From Candidatus Petromonas tenebris (lineage in GTDB: Bacteria; Bacillota; Clostridia; Peptostreptococcales; Caminicellaceae), in assembly GCA_014236755.1 (NCBI GenBank), contig JACCKY010000013.1:1-43119 (forward strand): a stretch of DNA of 43,119 nt, read 5' to 3'. The first letter of the stretch is position 1. The number at the start of each line of letters is the position of its first letter. The translations under genes and the position numbers were made by a program. The notes under the pieces are model-generated. The model had not been told where the DNA came from. It saw only the letters and a list, made by a program, of their open reading frames with translations, and ran no database searches. Shown in pieces: positions 26,193 to 35,518 of this stretch.

Positions 26193-28034
26193 ATGTGTGG
26201 AATAGCAGGATGGATTAATTATAAGAGTAATATCATTGAAAAAAAACAAGTTATTACAGATATGACTGATACTTTAAAGAAGAGAGGGCCTGACTGCTTT
26301 GGATTTTATTTATCGCAAAATGTACTGCTAGGACATCGAAGACTTACCATAGTAGATCCTGAGGGCGGTAGGCAGCCAATGACAAAAAGAATAGGAGATA
26401 GAGAATATACCATAATATATAATGGTGAACTTTATAATACTGAAGAGGTAAGGGAAAAGCTTCTGGCAAAGGGATATTCATTTAAATCATATTCTGATAC
26501 AGAGGTTCTGCTGACTTCTTATATAGAATGGGGTACTGATTGTTTGAAAAATATCAATGGAATATTCGCATTCGGTATATGGGATGAAAAGAATAAAAGA
26601 CTTTTTATGGCAAGAGATCATCTGGGAGTAAAACCTCTATTTTATGTATATAAAAATGATTCTCTGATATTTGCCTCAGAGATTAAAGCAATACTAAAAC
26701 ACCCTGAAGTAGAACCTGTTATAGATAGGACAGGACTTATGGAAATATTTGGACTAGGTCCTGCTAGATCCCTTGGAAGCGGAGTGTTTAAAGATATTAA
26801 GGAAGTTCCACCTGCACATTATCTAATTATTGATCCGGAAGGGATAAAAAAGAATCAGTATTGGGACTTAGAGGCAAAACCCCATTTAGAAGATTTAGAT
26901 ACAACAGTAGAACACTTAAGAGATTTAATCCTTGACGCCGTAGAAAGACAGTTGGTGTCAGATGTGCCTGTGTGTACATTTTTATCTGGAGGACTTGATT
27001 CAAGTGCTATATCAGCTATAGTAAAAAATAAATTTGAAAAAGATGGTAGAGGCAAATTAGATACTTTTTCTATAGATTATGAAGATAATGAAAAATATTT
27101 TAAAGCAAATGAATTTCAGCCCAATTCTGATTCATACTGGATTCCTAAAGTGGTAGATTATATAGGAAGCAATCATAACAATATTGTATTAAATAATCTA
27201 CAGCTGGTTAATTCACTTAAAGAAGCAGTTTTAGCAAGGGATTTGCCTGGTATGGCAGATATAGATTCTTCCCTTTATCTTTTTTGTAAAGAAGTTAGAA
27301 AAAAGGCAACCGTAGCTCTTTCGGGTGAGTGTGCCGATGAAATATTTGGTGGCTATCCATGGTATACAAGGAATGAGGATATAAATGCAAATACCTTTCC
27401 ATGGTCAAAATCTATCAATGAGCGAAAAAGTATTTTGAACAAAAATTTAAAAACATTGCCACTAGAAGAATATGTAAAATATAGATATGATGAAACTATT
27501 GCTAAGGTTCCAAAACTTAAGGGAGAATCCTTTGAAGATGAAAGGATGCGAGAGTTATTTTACATCAACATAAAATGGTTTATGATAACCTTGCTAAACA
27601 GGAAAGACAGAATGAGTATGTATAATAGTTTAGAAGTAAGAGTTCCCTATGCAGATTACAGACTAGTGGAGTATGCATACAATATTCCAAGAAAAATGAA
27701 GTTGTGCGATGAAAGAGAAAAAGGACTTTTGAGAAGAGCCCTTAAGGGCATACTACCCGATGATGTGATATATAGAAAGAAAAGTCCATATCCTAAAACC
27801 CATCATCCACAGTATACTAAAGGAGTACAAAGCTGGATGATGGAAATTTTACAGGATAAAACTTCTCCTATTCTACAGCTTATTGATAAAAATAAAGTTA
27901 GCGAAATAGTAAAAACCGGAGGAGAAACTTTCAAAAAGCCGTGGTTCGGACAGTTGATGACTGGCCCACAACTTATCGCTTTTTTGATACAGCTTAATAT
28001 TTGGATGAAAGAGTATGGAGTGATATTGAGATAA
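26193..28034 (+). CDS. asnB: Asparagine synthase (glutamine-hydrolysing)
   Basis: A 613-residue enzyme making asparagine from aspartate, glutamine and ATP. The N-terminal glutaminase begins MCGIAGW with Cys2 as nucleophile once Met is removed, followed by RGPDCFGFY and TIIYNGELYN. The synthetase domain holds the PPi-loop FLSGGLDSSAISAI near residue 257 and SGECADEIFGGYPWY. I chose ATG 26193, since the upstream GTG would bury Cys2. AAGGAGTG precedes it. No clear promoter was found; a terminator-like hairpin follows. Confidence 0.95.
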   Translation: MCGIAGWINYKSNIIEKKQVITDMTDTLKKRGPDCFGFYLSQNVLLGHRRLTIVDPEGGRQPMTKRIGDREYTIIYNGELYNTEEVREKLLAKGYSFKSYSDTEVLLTSYIEWGTDCLKNINGIFAFGIWDEKNKRLFMARDHLGVKPLFYVYKNDSLIFASEIKAILKHPEVEPVIDRTGLMEIFGLGPARSLGSGVFKDIKEVPPAHYLIIDPEGIKKNQYWDLEAKPHLEDLDTTVEHLRDLILDAVERQLVSDVPVCTFLSGGLDSSAISAIVKNKFEKDGRGKLDTFSIDYEDNEKYFKANEFQPNSDSYWIPKVVDYIGSNHNNIVLNNLQLVNSLKEAVLARDLPGMADIDSSLYLFCKEVRKKATVALSGECADEIFGGYPWYTRNEDINANTFPWSKSINERKSILNKNLKTLPLEEYVKYRYDETIAKVPKLKGESFEDERMRELFYINIKWFMITLLNRKDRMSMYNSLEVRVPYADYRLVEYAYNIPRKMKLCDEREKGLLRRALKGILPDDVIYRKKSPYPKTHHPQYTKGVQSWMMEILQDKTSPILQLIDKNKVSEIVKTGGETFKKPWFGQLMTGPQLIAFLIQLNIWMKEYGVILR

Positions 28035-28059
28035 AAAATAGGTAAATAAAATGAAACTT

Positions 28060-28095
28060 AGTTTAGATGGAGCAAATACTCCATCTAAACTTTAT
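28060..28095 (+). terminator. Terminator after asnB
   Basis: AGTTTAGATGGAG (28060-28072) and CTCCATCTAAACT (28079-28091) form a perfect 13-bp stem with a 6-base loop, followed by TTATT. The rest of the stretch to the tRNA (28096-28297) is AT-rich with no gene seen. Confidence 0.75.
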
Positions 28096-28297
28096 TGGAA
28101 TTTATCCGTGAATCTATGGCTTCTTCTTGCTATTATTAATACTTGCCATTTTTCTTATTTCATTCCTAGTTTAAAATATAAATTTAAATATATCAATCTA
28201 GAAGGCATTATTATATAATAAAGTATACAATTTAAGTAAATATGTGACAATTGCAGCAATATTTTTTAATAGATAAAGAGAAAATTAGAAAAAAATA

Positions 28298-28326
28298 TTG
28301 TAAAATTTAAAAATATAGTTTAAAAT
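28298..28326 (+). promoter_or_regulatory. Promoter of tRNA-Ala
   Basis: TTGTAA (28298-28303), 17 bases, TAAAAT (28321-28326). The start near 28333 would leave a 7-base 5' leader before the mature tRNA. Confidence 0.6.
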
Positions 28327-28339
28327 ATTATATGTGCAT

Positions 28340-28415
28340 GGGGATGTAGCTCAGTTGGGAGAGTACCTGAATGGCATTCAGGGGGTCGTGGGTTCAAGTC
28401 CCATCATCTCCACCA
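28340..28415 (+). tRNA. tRNA-Ala (anticodon GGC)
   Basis: A 76-nt cloverleaf with all arms: acceptor GGGGATG/CATCTCC, anticodon stem CCTGA/TCAGG with loop ATGGCAT giving anticodon GGC, and T arm GTGGG/CCCAT with TTCAAGT. The G3-U70 pair (28342 with 28409), the main alanine identity element, is present. The discriminator is A and CCA is encoded. It reads GCC and GCU. The gene stands alone with its own promoter and terminator. Confidence 0.97.
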
Positions 28416-28451
28416 TATTAGATTAAACTCTCTGTAAAAACCAGTGCAAGA

Positions 28452-28497
28452 AGAAGCATAGATTTGTCCGATGGGCAATCTTATGCTTCTTTTCTAC
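28452..28497 (+). terminator. Terminator after tRNA-Ala
   Basis: AGAAGCATA (28452-28460) pairs with TATGCTTCT (28482-28490), extended inward by GTCC/GGGC-type pairs, then TTT-rich sequence. It lies about 36 bases after the tRNA end. Confidence 0.75.
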
Positions 28498-28662
28498 TTT
28501 AATAACCTATCTCCACATTATTAATTTGTTTCTAAATTTTAAGTATATTTGTAAATGATAGAAATAATTATTTCAAATCAAAAGTTTTCCATTTGAAGAT
28601 TGTCCCTTGTAATATGAACGCGTCTTCCTAGCATATAAATTTATATGTGGGGAGGGATCGGG

Positions 28663-29424
28663 TTGAAAAATTCATTTCTATGGGTATTAATATGCATAAT
28701 ATGTTTGAGTATTTTAATGATTGTGGCAAAACTTTTTTTTAGTAACATGGGATTAGTAACCAATTCTTTATCAGGTTTTATGTTAGATAGAGAATATAAT
28801 CAGTGGGAAGAAAAGCAAATGAAGGAAAATTCCAACTACAATAATTTAGCTATTTTTGTAGATATAAATAGAAAGACCCTTGAATTGATTGATTTAGATA
28901 ATAATAAATTTATAAAAAAATATACAATAGCTAGTGGAAAACCAAGTACACCGTCGCCTATAGGCAGCTTTAAAATAATAAACAAGGCAAAATGGGGAGA
29001 AGGCTTCGGTACAAGGTGGATGGAATTGAATGTTAGATGGGGGAAGTATGGTATTCACGGCACTAATAAACCTCACTCCATCGGGTGGGCTTCATCCCAT
29101 GGGTGTATAAGAATGAGGAATAAAGATGTGGAAGAACTTTACAAGATAGTTAAAGTAGGTACGCCGGTAACTATTTGGGGAGGACCCTTTGGACCCTTTG
29201 GTAATGGATTAAGAATACTAAAACCAGGGGACAGGGGAGCTGATGTTTTTGAAGTACAAAAAAGAATGAAGATACAGGGATATTATCCCCTATGGATCGA
29301 TGGAATATATGGAGATGGAATGAAGGCCTATGTGATTAAATTCAGAAAGGATAAAGGATTAAGACTGACTCACAATATAGATTATGAGTTTTACAAAGCC
29401 ATTGGGATAGAGCTTATGGAATAA
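28663..29424 (+). CDS. L,D-transpeptidase with peptidoglycan-binding domain
   Basis: A 253-residue protein with an N-terminal membrane anchor (about residues 5-27). A YkuD catalytic domain (about 62-173) contains YGIHGTNKPHSIGWASSHGC with H132, H147 and Cys148. A C-terminal peptidoglycan-binding repeat follows (about 184-250, LKPGDRGADVFEVQKRMK). Such enzymes make 3-3 cross-links or attach proteins in the cell wall. The start is TTG 28663, seven bases after GGAGGG; ATG 28645 lies upstream of that site. It has its own terminator. A spore-wall role is possible. Confidence 0.9.
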   Translation: MKNSFLWVLICIICLSILMIVAKLFFSNMGLVTNSLSGFMLDREYNQWEEKQMKENSNYNNLAIFVDINRKTLELIDLDNNKFIKKYTIASGKPSTPSPIGSFKIINKAKWGEGFGTRWMELNVRWGKYGIHGTNKPHSIGWASSHGCIRMRNKDVEELYKIVKVGTPVTIWGGPFGPFGNGLRILKPGDRGADVFEVQKRMKIQGYYPLWIDGIYGDGMKAYVIKFRKDKGLRLTHNIDYEFYKAIGIELME

Positions 29425-29428
29425 ATAG

Positions 29429-29460
29429 AAAATCCTTTAAATATAAAAGGATTTTTATTT
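29429..29460 (+). terminator. Terminator after the L,D-transpeptidase gene
   Basis: AAAATCCTTT (29429-29438) pairs with AAAGGATTTT (29446-29455), followed by T-rich sequence to 29460. The remaining gap to 29619 shows no gene. Confidence 0.85.
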
Positions 29461-29619
29461 TAGTAAAATATAACAGTGGAAAATATTAAACCTTGCTAAA
29501 CCAAATAACTTAATATTACAATAAAAGTAGCTTTGTATAATAAGTTGGAGATACTTTTTAGCATTAAAACAAGTTAAAGCTTGGACTATAATCCATCACT
29601 GTTAGAAAGGGGAACCCTA

Positions 29620-31296
29620 TTGAAAAAGTATTTAGTAGTACTATTAATTATAACGGCATTATATGTCATATTATACTACAATCATAATTATATATTCGAA
29701 CCTGCCTTTACCACTAATAGAGAAACAAAATTAGTTATATATGGTTCAAACTTTATTAAAGAGTATTACGGAGAAGAAAAAATCAAAGTCTCAGAAAAAA
29801 ACTTGATATACCTTTCGCTTGATATTTTAAAAACAGATCTTAATATAAATCTTGACTATGATTCCGATGATAAAGTAGCTATAATCACGACTGATGATAA
29901 AGTTATTAGATTTTATGGTAAGGATAGTAAGGTAAAAATTAATAATGCTGAAAAAAATATAAAACAAATGATTTTTGTTGATGAGAAGCCCATGATACCA
30001 ATTAATGAAATAGAAAAATTCATTCATATAGAAAGTAAGTTTATAGAAGAAAGTAATACAGTTATGATTAGGAATCTGTATAGAATTCAAATCGTTGCAG
30101 AGGCTGTAAGAGATAATATAAAGGTTAAGGATGAGAAAAGCCTTTGGGCTAAAAACAAAGATACGCTAATGGATGGGGAAAAGGTATATATTATTAAGAA
30201 GGGAACAAAATGGATTGAGATTTTAACTGATAAGGGAATTAAAGGATATATAAAAATTAATGAAGTTAAAAATAGCAAAGAAATTGTAGGAAAAGAAAAA
30301 ATAATAAACCTCCCTATATGGAAGCCTGAAAAAGGAAAAGTATTTTTAACGTGGGAACATGTATATTCTAAAAATCCTGATACAGATGAGATAGGAAAGA
30401 TGTCAGGGGTAAACATAGTTTCACCGACTTGGATAAGCCTTAAGAACTCTTCAGGTGAATTAAAAAATAATATAAGTGAGGAATATATAGAGTGGGCCAG
30501 AAATAGAGGCTATAAAATCTGGGTATTATTTTCAAATTCCTTTGACCCTGATCTTACTCATGAATTTTTAAATAATTCTTTAGCTAGGGAAAAAGTAATA
30601 GAAGATTTATTAAGAATGATAAAAGAAAATGATATGGATGGAGTAAATATAGACTTCGAAAATGTTTATCTTAAGGATAAAGAAAAACTTGTACAGTTTG
30701 TAAGGGAATTGACACCTGTTTTTCATGAAAATGGATTAGTAGTTTCCATGGATGTAACTGTGAAAGGTGGCAGTGAAAATTGGTCACTTTTTTACGATAG
30801 AAAGGCACTTGGAGAAGTGGTAGACTATATGGCCGTTATGACCTATGATGAACACTGGGCTTCCAGTCCTGTCAGCGGGTCCGTGGCTTCATTAGATTGG
30901 GTAGAAAGGGGTATAAAAGGGGTGCTGGAGGAAGTGCCTGCAGAGAAACTGCTGTTGGGTATACCTTTTTACACCAGAGTGTGGATAGAGACTCCTTCAA
31001 CCAAAGAAGTTAACAAGATGGATGTAAGATCTAAGGCTATCACTATGGAAACTGTCAATGAAATACTTAAGAAGAAGAATATAACAAAATTATGGGATGA
31101 AAAATCTGGACAATATTATGTTGTATATATAGAAGATAATAAACTTCATAAAATTTGGGTTGAAGATTCAAAATCTATTAGATTAAAGGCTCAACTTGTT
31201 AACAAATATGGGCTAGCTGGTGTGGCTACATGGAGAAGGGGCTTTGAAACCGACGATATTTGGGATACAATAGACCAGACATTAACAGGTCATTAA
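29620..31296 (+). CDS. Glycoside hydrolase family 18 protein with SH3 domain (YaaH/SleL-like)
   Basis: A 558-residue exported or membrane-anchored protein. After an N-terminal membrane segment (about 3-22) comes a domain resembling the copper amine oxidase N-terminal repeat (about 45-155), an SH3-type wall-binding domain (about 160-220), then a GH18 barrel (about 240-555). The active site reads DGVNIDFENVY, with catalytic Glu at about residue 347. Related YaaH-type enzymes cut spore cortex or cell-wall glycans. The start is TTG 29620 after GAAAGGGG; TTG 29581 lacks such a site. It is followed by a terminator. Confidence 0.88.
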   Translation: MKKYLVVLLIITALYVILYYNHNYIFEPAFTTNRETKLVIYGSNFIKEYYGEEKIKVSEKNLIYLSLDILKTDLNINLDYDSDDKVAIITTDDKVIRFYGKDSKVKINNAEKNIKQMIFVDEKPMIPINEIEKFIHIESKFIEESNTVMIRNLYRIQIVAEAVRDNIKVKDEKSLWAKNKDTLMDGEKVYIIKKGTKWIEILTDKGIKGYIKINEVKNSKEIVGKEKIINLPIWKPEKGKVFLTWEHVYSKNPDTDEIGKMSGVNIVSPTWISLKNSSGELKNNISEEYIEWARNRGYKIWVLFSNSFDPDLTHEFLNNSLAREKVIEDLLRMIKENDMDGVNIDFENVYLKDKEKLVQFVRELTPVFHENGLVVSMDVTVKGGSENWSLFYDRKALGEVVDYMAVMTYDEHWASSPVSGSVASLDWVERGIKGVLEEVPAEKLLLGIPFYTRVWIETPSTKEVNKMDVRSKAITMETVNEILKKKNITKLWDEKSGQYYVVYIEDNKLHKIWVEDSKSIRLKAQLVNKYGLAGVATWRRGFETDDIWDTIDQTLTGH

Positions 31297-31308
31297 AATA
31301 AGAACTTT

Positions 31309-31337
31309 AAATCTCTTCCTAGAGGAAGAGGTTTTTT
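31309..31337 (+). terminator. Terminator after the GH18 gene
   Basis: AAATCTCTTCC (31309-31319) pairs with GGAAGAGGTTT (31324-31334), one G-U pair, with T's to 31337. The gap to 31588 also holds a TATAAT at 31425-31430 next to a Spo0A-like GTCGAC word (31391-31396), but no gene. Confidence 0.85.
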
Positions 31338-31588
31338 ATTTATAACAACATAAAAATTTAATTCTTTCAAGATTCTACAAAAAAACAAAAGTCGACAAAG
31401 GTTAAACAAGGGTGAGTGTAGAATTATAATAAAAGAGGGAAGTATAGGCTTCGTGAAATTAATATTTATCATATAATTCTAAATGGTGTAAGTGATTAGT
31501 TATATGTATTAGTAAAACCAAAAATATTCATAGCATCATTTTGACATAAAATGTAATTTTAATAACATAAATGATGAGGAGAATGTCT

Positions 31589-33172
31589 ATGAATTGTGAA
31601 AAAAACAAATGTAATAATCCTGAGAAAGACAAAAAATCAACTTTTAAAAAATTTAATAAAACTTTTTTTGATAATATATATCATTTAACTAAAGAAAAAA
31701 AATATGCATTAAAAATCCTGGGGATTTATTTATTGATTTCTGAAATTTGGGTCGTAACTTCCAATATATTTATGAAGTTTATTTTCAAAGATATGACGGT
31801 TAGAATCAGTTATTATATAATTAAAGAAAGTGCATATGTTATACTGTCATCTATTATTATCTACTTGCTTACCTATAATGCCATACTGAAAATTACGGAC
31901 CTAAAACAAAAAAATAGGGATGGGGTAAAAGATAAGATAAAAAATATTTTGTTAGAAAGTGAAGATTGGTATAGTAGTTTCATTGAACACTCGCCGTATG
32001 CTATTTATGTGCATGATAATCATAAGATAATATTTGCCAATGAAGCGGGAATTCGACTCCTAGGATTATTAAAAGAAGAGGATGTACTGGGGAAATCAAT
32101 TATTACTTTTATTCACCCCAATTACTATGGAAAGGCACAAAAACGTATTCATACGGTTTTAAATGAAAAAAGAAGTGTTCCTCTTGAAGAAAGCAAATTT
32201 GTATCATCTGGCGGTGAAGAGATAGATGTTGAAGTATCATCTAATATATTGAATATCGGCGACAGGCATGCAATAGTAAGCTTTGCAAGAGATATCAGTG
32301 AACGTAAAAAAGTAGAAGAATATTTAAGAAAAATGATGGAAGAAAATAAAGAGCTCTTTCATAAAACAATAGAAAACGAGAGGATGAAAACTGAGCTTTT
32401 TTCTAATGTATCCCATGAACTTAAAACACCACTGAATGTAATTCTTGGAGTTGTACAAATTTTAAATAACTATAAGGAAAAATATATTGATGAACTTGAA
32501 GGTGAAAAAATTGCAAAATATATTAACGTAATGAGGCAAAATTGCTATAGACTACTTAGGCTAATAAATAATGTAATAGATATAAATAAGATAGATTTGG
32601 GATTTTACAAAATAAATCCGGGAAATTATGATATTGTAAATGTTATTGAAGGAATAACCCTATCCGTAGCAGAATTCGCTAAGGAAAAAGGAATAAATAT
32701 TGTGTTTGATACAGAAATAGAAGAAAGGATAATGGCCTTTGATCCTGATAAAATAGAAAGAATAATGCTAAACTTGCTTTCAAACGCTATAAAATACACT
32801 GATGACGGAGGAAGTATCTTTGTAAATATTTATGACAGGATAAAAAAGATCATTATTTCTGTTAAAGATACCGGTAAAGGTATCCCGAAAGATAAACTAC
32901 AAACAATATTTAACCGTTTTGAACGTATAGAATCATCAACTACAAAATATAGAGAAGGAAGTGGTATTGGATTATCACTGGTAAAATCTCTTGTAGAAAT
33001 GCATGGGGGTAAAATCAGCGTAAAAAGCCAATACGAGGTCGAAACGGAATTTTTTATTGAACTACCTGTTAAAATACTAGACAAGCAGTTTGTCGGTACT
33101 TCTGGCAATGATTATTGTTTTGACGGCCATGTGGAAAGAATAAATGTTGAGTTTTCAGATATATACAACTAA
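31589..33172 (+). CDS. Orphan sensor histidine kinase with PAS domain
   Basis: A 527-residue kinase. Two membrane helices (about 40-66 and 72-100) form a short sensor hairpin, followed by a PAS domain (about 125-240). The HisKA dimer has FSNVSHELKTPLNVILG (H276). The ATPase domain has LNLLSNAIKYT, VKDTGKGIPKDKL and GSGIGLSLVKSL. No response regulator lies beside it. In Clostridia such orphan kinases can feed the Spo0A pathway; that role here is inference. ATG 31589 is chosen at seven bases from GAGGAG; ATGs at 31571 and 31583 are possible. Confidence 0.9.
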   Translation: MNCEKNKCNNPEKDKKSTFKKFNKTFFDNIYHLTKEKKYALKILGIYLLISEIWVVTSNIFMKFIFKDMTVRISYYIIKESAYVILSSIIIYLLTYNAILKITDLKQKNRDGVKDKIKNILLESEDWYSSFIEHSPYAIYVHDNHKIIFANEAGIRLLGLLKEEDVLGKSIITFIHPNYYGKAQKRIHTVLNEKRSVPLEESKFVSSGGEEIDVEVSSNILNIGDRHAIVSFARDISERKKVEEYLRKMMEENKELFHKTIENERMKTELFSNVSHELKTPLNVILGVVQILNNYKEKYIDELEGEKIAKYINVMRQNCYRLLRLINNVIDINKIDLGFYKINPGNYDIVNVIEGITLSVAEFAKEKGINIVFDTEIEERIMAFDPDKIERIMLNLLSNAIKYTDDGGSIFVNIYDRIKKIIISVKDTGKGIPKDKLQTIFNRFERIESSTTKYREGSGIGLSLVKSLVEMHGGKISVKSQYEVETEFFIELPVKILDKQFVGTSGNDYCFDGHVERINVEFSDIYN

Positions 33173-33269
33173 AGCAAAATTTCAACCTAAGTACAGCCAA
33201 TATATGATATAATTTATTTGTATCGTTAAAAAGTAATAACTCTATAAATAATAAACTAGGTGATATATT

Positions 33270-33839
33270 ATGGATAGTTCAAGGAGAAAAATTTTGTATA
33301 TAATACTTCTTGTATTTGGGGTAGTACTTACTGTTGCAAGTTTAATAAATATGATGAATCCTACTATAAAATATGTAGAATATACCGATGAAGAAATCAA
33401 GCAAAGGGCTAGAGAACTAGGGATGGTCGAATTAAAGGAAGTTATAGAATTAGATAAAGAAAAAAAGGCTGATGAAAAGACTAATACAGAAGAGAATACC
33501 AAACAGGAGCTAGAGAAAACTCAGGAAAAAGATACAAAGATAGTCACAGAAACTAAACTCAATGAAGAAGTCATAGAAGAAGATAATGGAGATGGGGCAC
33601 AAAAGACTCTTGAATCAGGTAAACAATCAGAAGAGTATATAGAATTCAAAATACATAAAGGGGAAAAAAGTGAAGATATAATCAGTAGACTATTCAAATT
33701 GGGAATTATTGATGATAAGGAAAAATTTACTGAGGTAGTTGTGAGTAAAAAAGCTGGAAGGGATTTTGTTTTTGGAACCTTCAAAGTAAAAAAGGGAATG
33801 GACTACGAAAGATTGATAAAAATTCTCACAGGAAGATAG
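33270..33839 (+). CDS. Membrane protein with MltG-type LysM-like domain only
   Basis: A 189-residue protein. One N-terminal membrane helix (about 8-28) is followed by a charged, Glu/Lys-rich linker (about 40-125) and a C-terminal domain with FKIHKGEKSEDIISRLFKLG and FGTFKVKKGMDYERLIKILT. That domain looks like the LysM-like part of the lytic transglycosylase MltG (YceG), but the catalytic domain is absent and the gene simply ends. It may bind peptidoglycan without cutting it. ATG 33270 follows AGGTGAT. A terminator follows. Confidence 0.75.
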   Translation: MDSSRRKILYIILLVFGVVLTVASLINMMNPTIKYVEYTDEEIKQRARELGMVELKEVIELDKEKKADEKTNTEENTKQELEKTQEKDTKIVTETKLNEEVIEEDNGDGAQKTLESGKQSEEYIEFKIHKGEKSEDIISRLFKLGIIDDKEKFTEVVVSKKAGRDFVFGTFKVKKGMDYERLIKILTGR

Positions 33840-33863
33840 AAAGCAGCCTTGCTGCTTTTTTTT
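33840..33863 (+). terminator. Terminator after the MltG-like gene
   Basis: AAAGCAGC (33840-33847) pairs with GCTGCTTT (33851-33858) around a 3-base loop; eight T's run from 33856 to 33863. It starts directly after the stop codon. Confidence 0.9.
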
Positions 33864-33950
33864 CAGCAAGAAAATCTTAAAAACTTGAAACTTTTTCACT
33901 TGAAAATGTGTCTATAATAGGGGTATGTAAAATGGGGGGAGGAAACACTT

Positions 33951-34928
33951 ATGAACAGAAGCATTTTATTCCTGCTAGTTATTGTGTTGTTTGTATTAAC
34001 TTTTGTAGGATGTCAGTCTGAAGCAAATATAAAGAGAGAAAAAGATAATAACGATCAAGATAATGAGGTAACTAAACAAATTGACAATGCTACCAGAGGG
34101 GACATAAGGGCTATTTATACAGTAGGAAAAAGGGATAAAGAGCTTTTGGAAAAACAAAAAGAATATGAAAATAAAGGTTATACATATTTTCAAGTTATAA
34201 AAAACAAACAAAACCTGGATAATGTAATCAAAAAATATGAACTCATTAACGAAAAAAAGGATCAAAACTTAAGCTATACAGAAAAATTTTTTAATGACTA
34301 TGCTATTATAGCAATTTACCCGGGGGAGGCTTCTAAAAATATATATTATTACATAAAGAATGTTGACAAAGAGAATGACCATTGGGAAGTTGAAATAGAA
34401 AAAGAAGTGTTTCCAAAATCAGAGGATGATAGATTAAATCGGGTAATACTGCTTGAGATGAGGAAGGATTTATATAAACAAATAAATAACTTCAGAATAG
34501 ATATTAGGACAAAATTGGTTCTAAGTGAAGACTTTAACAAAAATGAATTAACTTACTATGACTTGCAGCTAGGGAATTTAAGCCTAAAATGGACAAAGGA
34601 AAAAATTCAAAATATGATAGGGAAAAAATCTTCTGAAACCATAAAGGATCCGGAGCCATATGAAGAAAAGTTGATTTATAATGACGGTACTGAAATATTG
34701 TTTAAAGATATGAAAGCATTTGAAATATCAGTAACAAGTCCTAAATACATCACACCCAGGGGACTAAAAGTTGGAGATAGTGAGGATAAATTGAAAGATC
34801 TTTATGGAGAACCATCCTTCATAAAAAATGGGATCTACAGCTATGATTTATCTCAGAATCTTTATCCCTTCCATGTAGAGGTGAAGGGTGGAAAAGTTAT
34901 AAGACTGAAGATTAATTCAGCCTACTAA
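33951..34928 (+). CDS. Putative lipoprotein of unknown function
   Basis: A 325-residue protein with a lipoprotein signal peptide: hydrophobic residues 4-20, then FVGC with Cys21 as the likely lipid site (Phe at -3 is unusual). A middle region, YAIIAIYPGEASKNIYYYIK, recalls the protease-complex PrcB C-terminal type, but weakly. The last 130 residues hold two similar units (LGNLSLKWTKEKIQNMIGKK and RGLKVGDSEDKLKDLYGEPS), a pattern seen in small lipoprotein domains. Function is unknown. A TATAAT at 33913-33918 lies upstream without a good -35. Confidence 0.75.
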   Translation: MNRSILFLLVIVLFVLTFVGCQSEANIKREKDNNDQDNEVTKQIDNATRGDIRAIYTVGKRDKELLEKQKEYENKGYTYFQVIKNKQNLDNVIKKYELINEKKDQNLSYTEKFFNDYAIIAIYPGEASKNIYYYIKNVDKENDHWEVEIEKEVFPKSEDDRLNRVILLEMRKDLYKQINNFRIDIRTKLVLSEDFNKNELTYYDLQLGNLSLKWTKEKIQNMIGKKSSETIKDPEPYEEKLIYNDGTEILFKDMKAFEISVTSPKYITPRGLKVGDSEDKLKDLYGEPSFIKNGIYSYDLSQNLYPFHVEVKGGKVIRLKINSAY

Positions 34929-35047
34929 CCCACTGATCGAGATAGTTTTTAATAATGCATAATGAAAAATTTAATAAAATGTTTAAAAATAAAAAATAAT
35001 AATATAAAATAGAAATATAACAACGTCTATATTGAGGAGAAAAAGAT

Positions 35048-35446
35048 ATGTTATTTAGATTGATTCTACTTTTTACAATAACTCCTATAGTGGAGTTGTT
35101 TCTGTTGCTTAAGTTGGCTAAGATAACTAATGTTTGGGTAACTATAAGCATTGTTTTATTTACAGGAATATTAGGAGCATTTTTAGCTAAAAGTCAGGGC
35201 AGATTAATTCTTTTTAAAATCAGAAGTGAAATAAATGAGGGTAAAATGCCGGGAGATCAGCTTATAAACGGTCTTTGTGTTTTAATAGGAGGAGCTTTAC
35301 TATTGACACCTGGAATTATAACTGATGCTATAGGATTTAGTTTAGTTATTCCTGGAACTAGAGAAGTTTTTAAAGGAGTTGTTAAAAAATATTTATCTAA
35401 AAGAATACAAAGAGGAGATATTCATATTCATTATAGAAGATGGTAA
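35048..35446 (+). CDS. fxsA: FxsA family membrane protein
   Basis: A 132-residue membrane protein with three to four hydrophobic segments. It has the FxsA features of an N-terminal LLFTITPIVELFLLLKL, a TGILGAFLAKSQGR loop, and GGALLLTPGIITDAIGFSLV. In E. coli FxsA overproduction eases F-plasmid exclusion of phage T7; the native role is unknown. ATG 35048 follows GAGGAG. Confidence 0.9.
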   Translation: MLFRLILLFTITPIVELFLLLKLAKITNVWVTISIVLFTGILGAFLAKSQGRLILFKIRSEINEGKMPGDQLINGLCVLIGGALLLTPGIITDAIGFSLVIPGTREVFKGVVKKYLSKRIQRGDIHIHYRRW

Positions 35447-35518
35447 TAGAACCAAAGTGCCTACGTCACTTTGATGGCTTGTAGTTAGTAGTTCGTAGCA
35501 TATGAAAGTCATTCTTTA

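Noticed and set aside
31541-31546. TTGACA as -35 of the histidine kinase promoter
   Set aside because: A correctly spaced -10 would overlap the ribosome binding site of the gene, leaving no leader.
28663-33172. Horizontally acquired island or mobile element
   Set aside because: No transposase, integrase, tRNA-adjacent attachment repeat or visible base-composition break; the tRNA-Ala is intact without a duplicated 3' end nearby.
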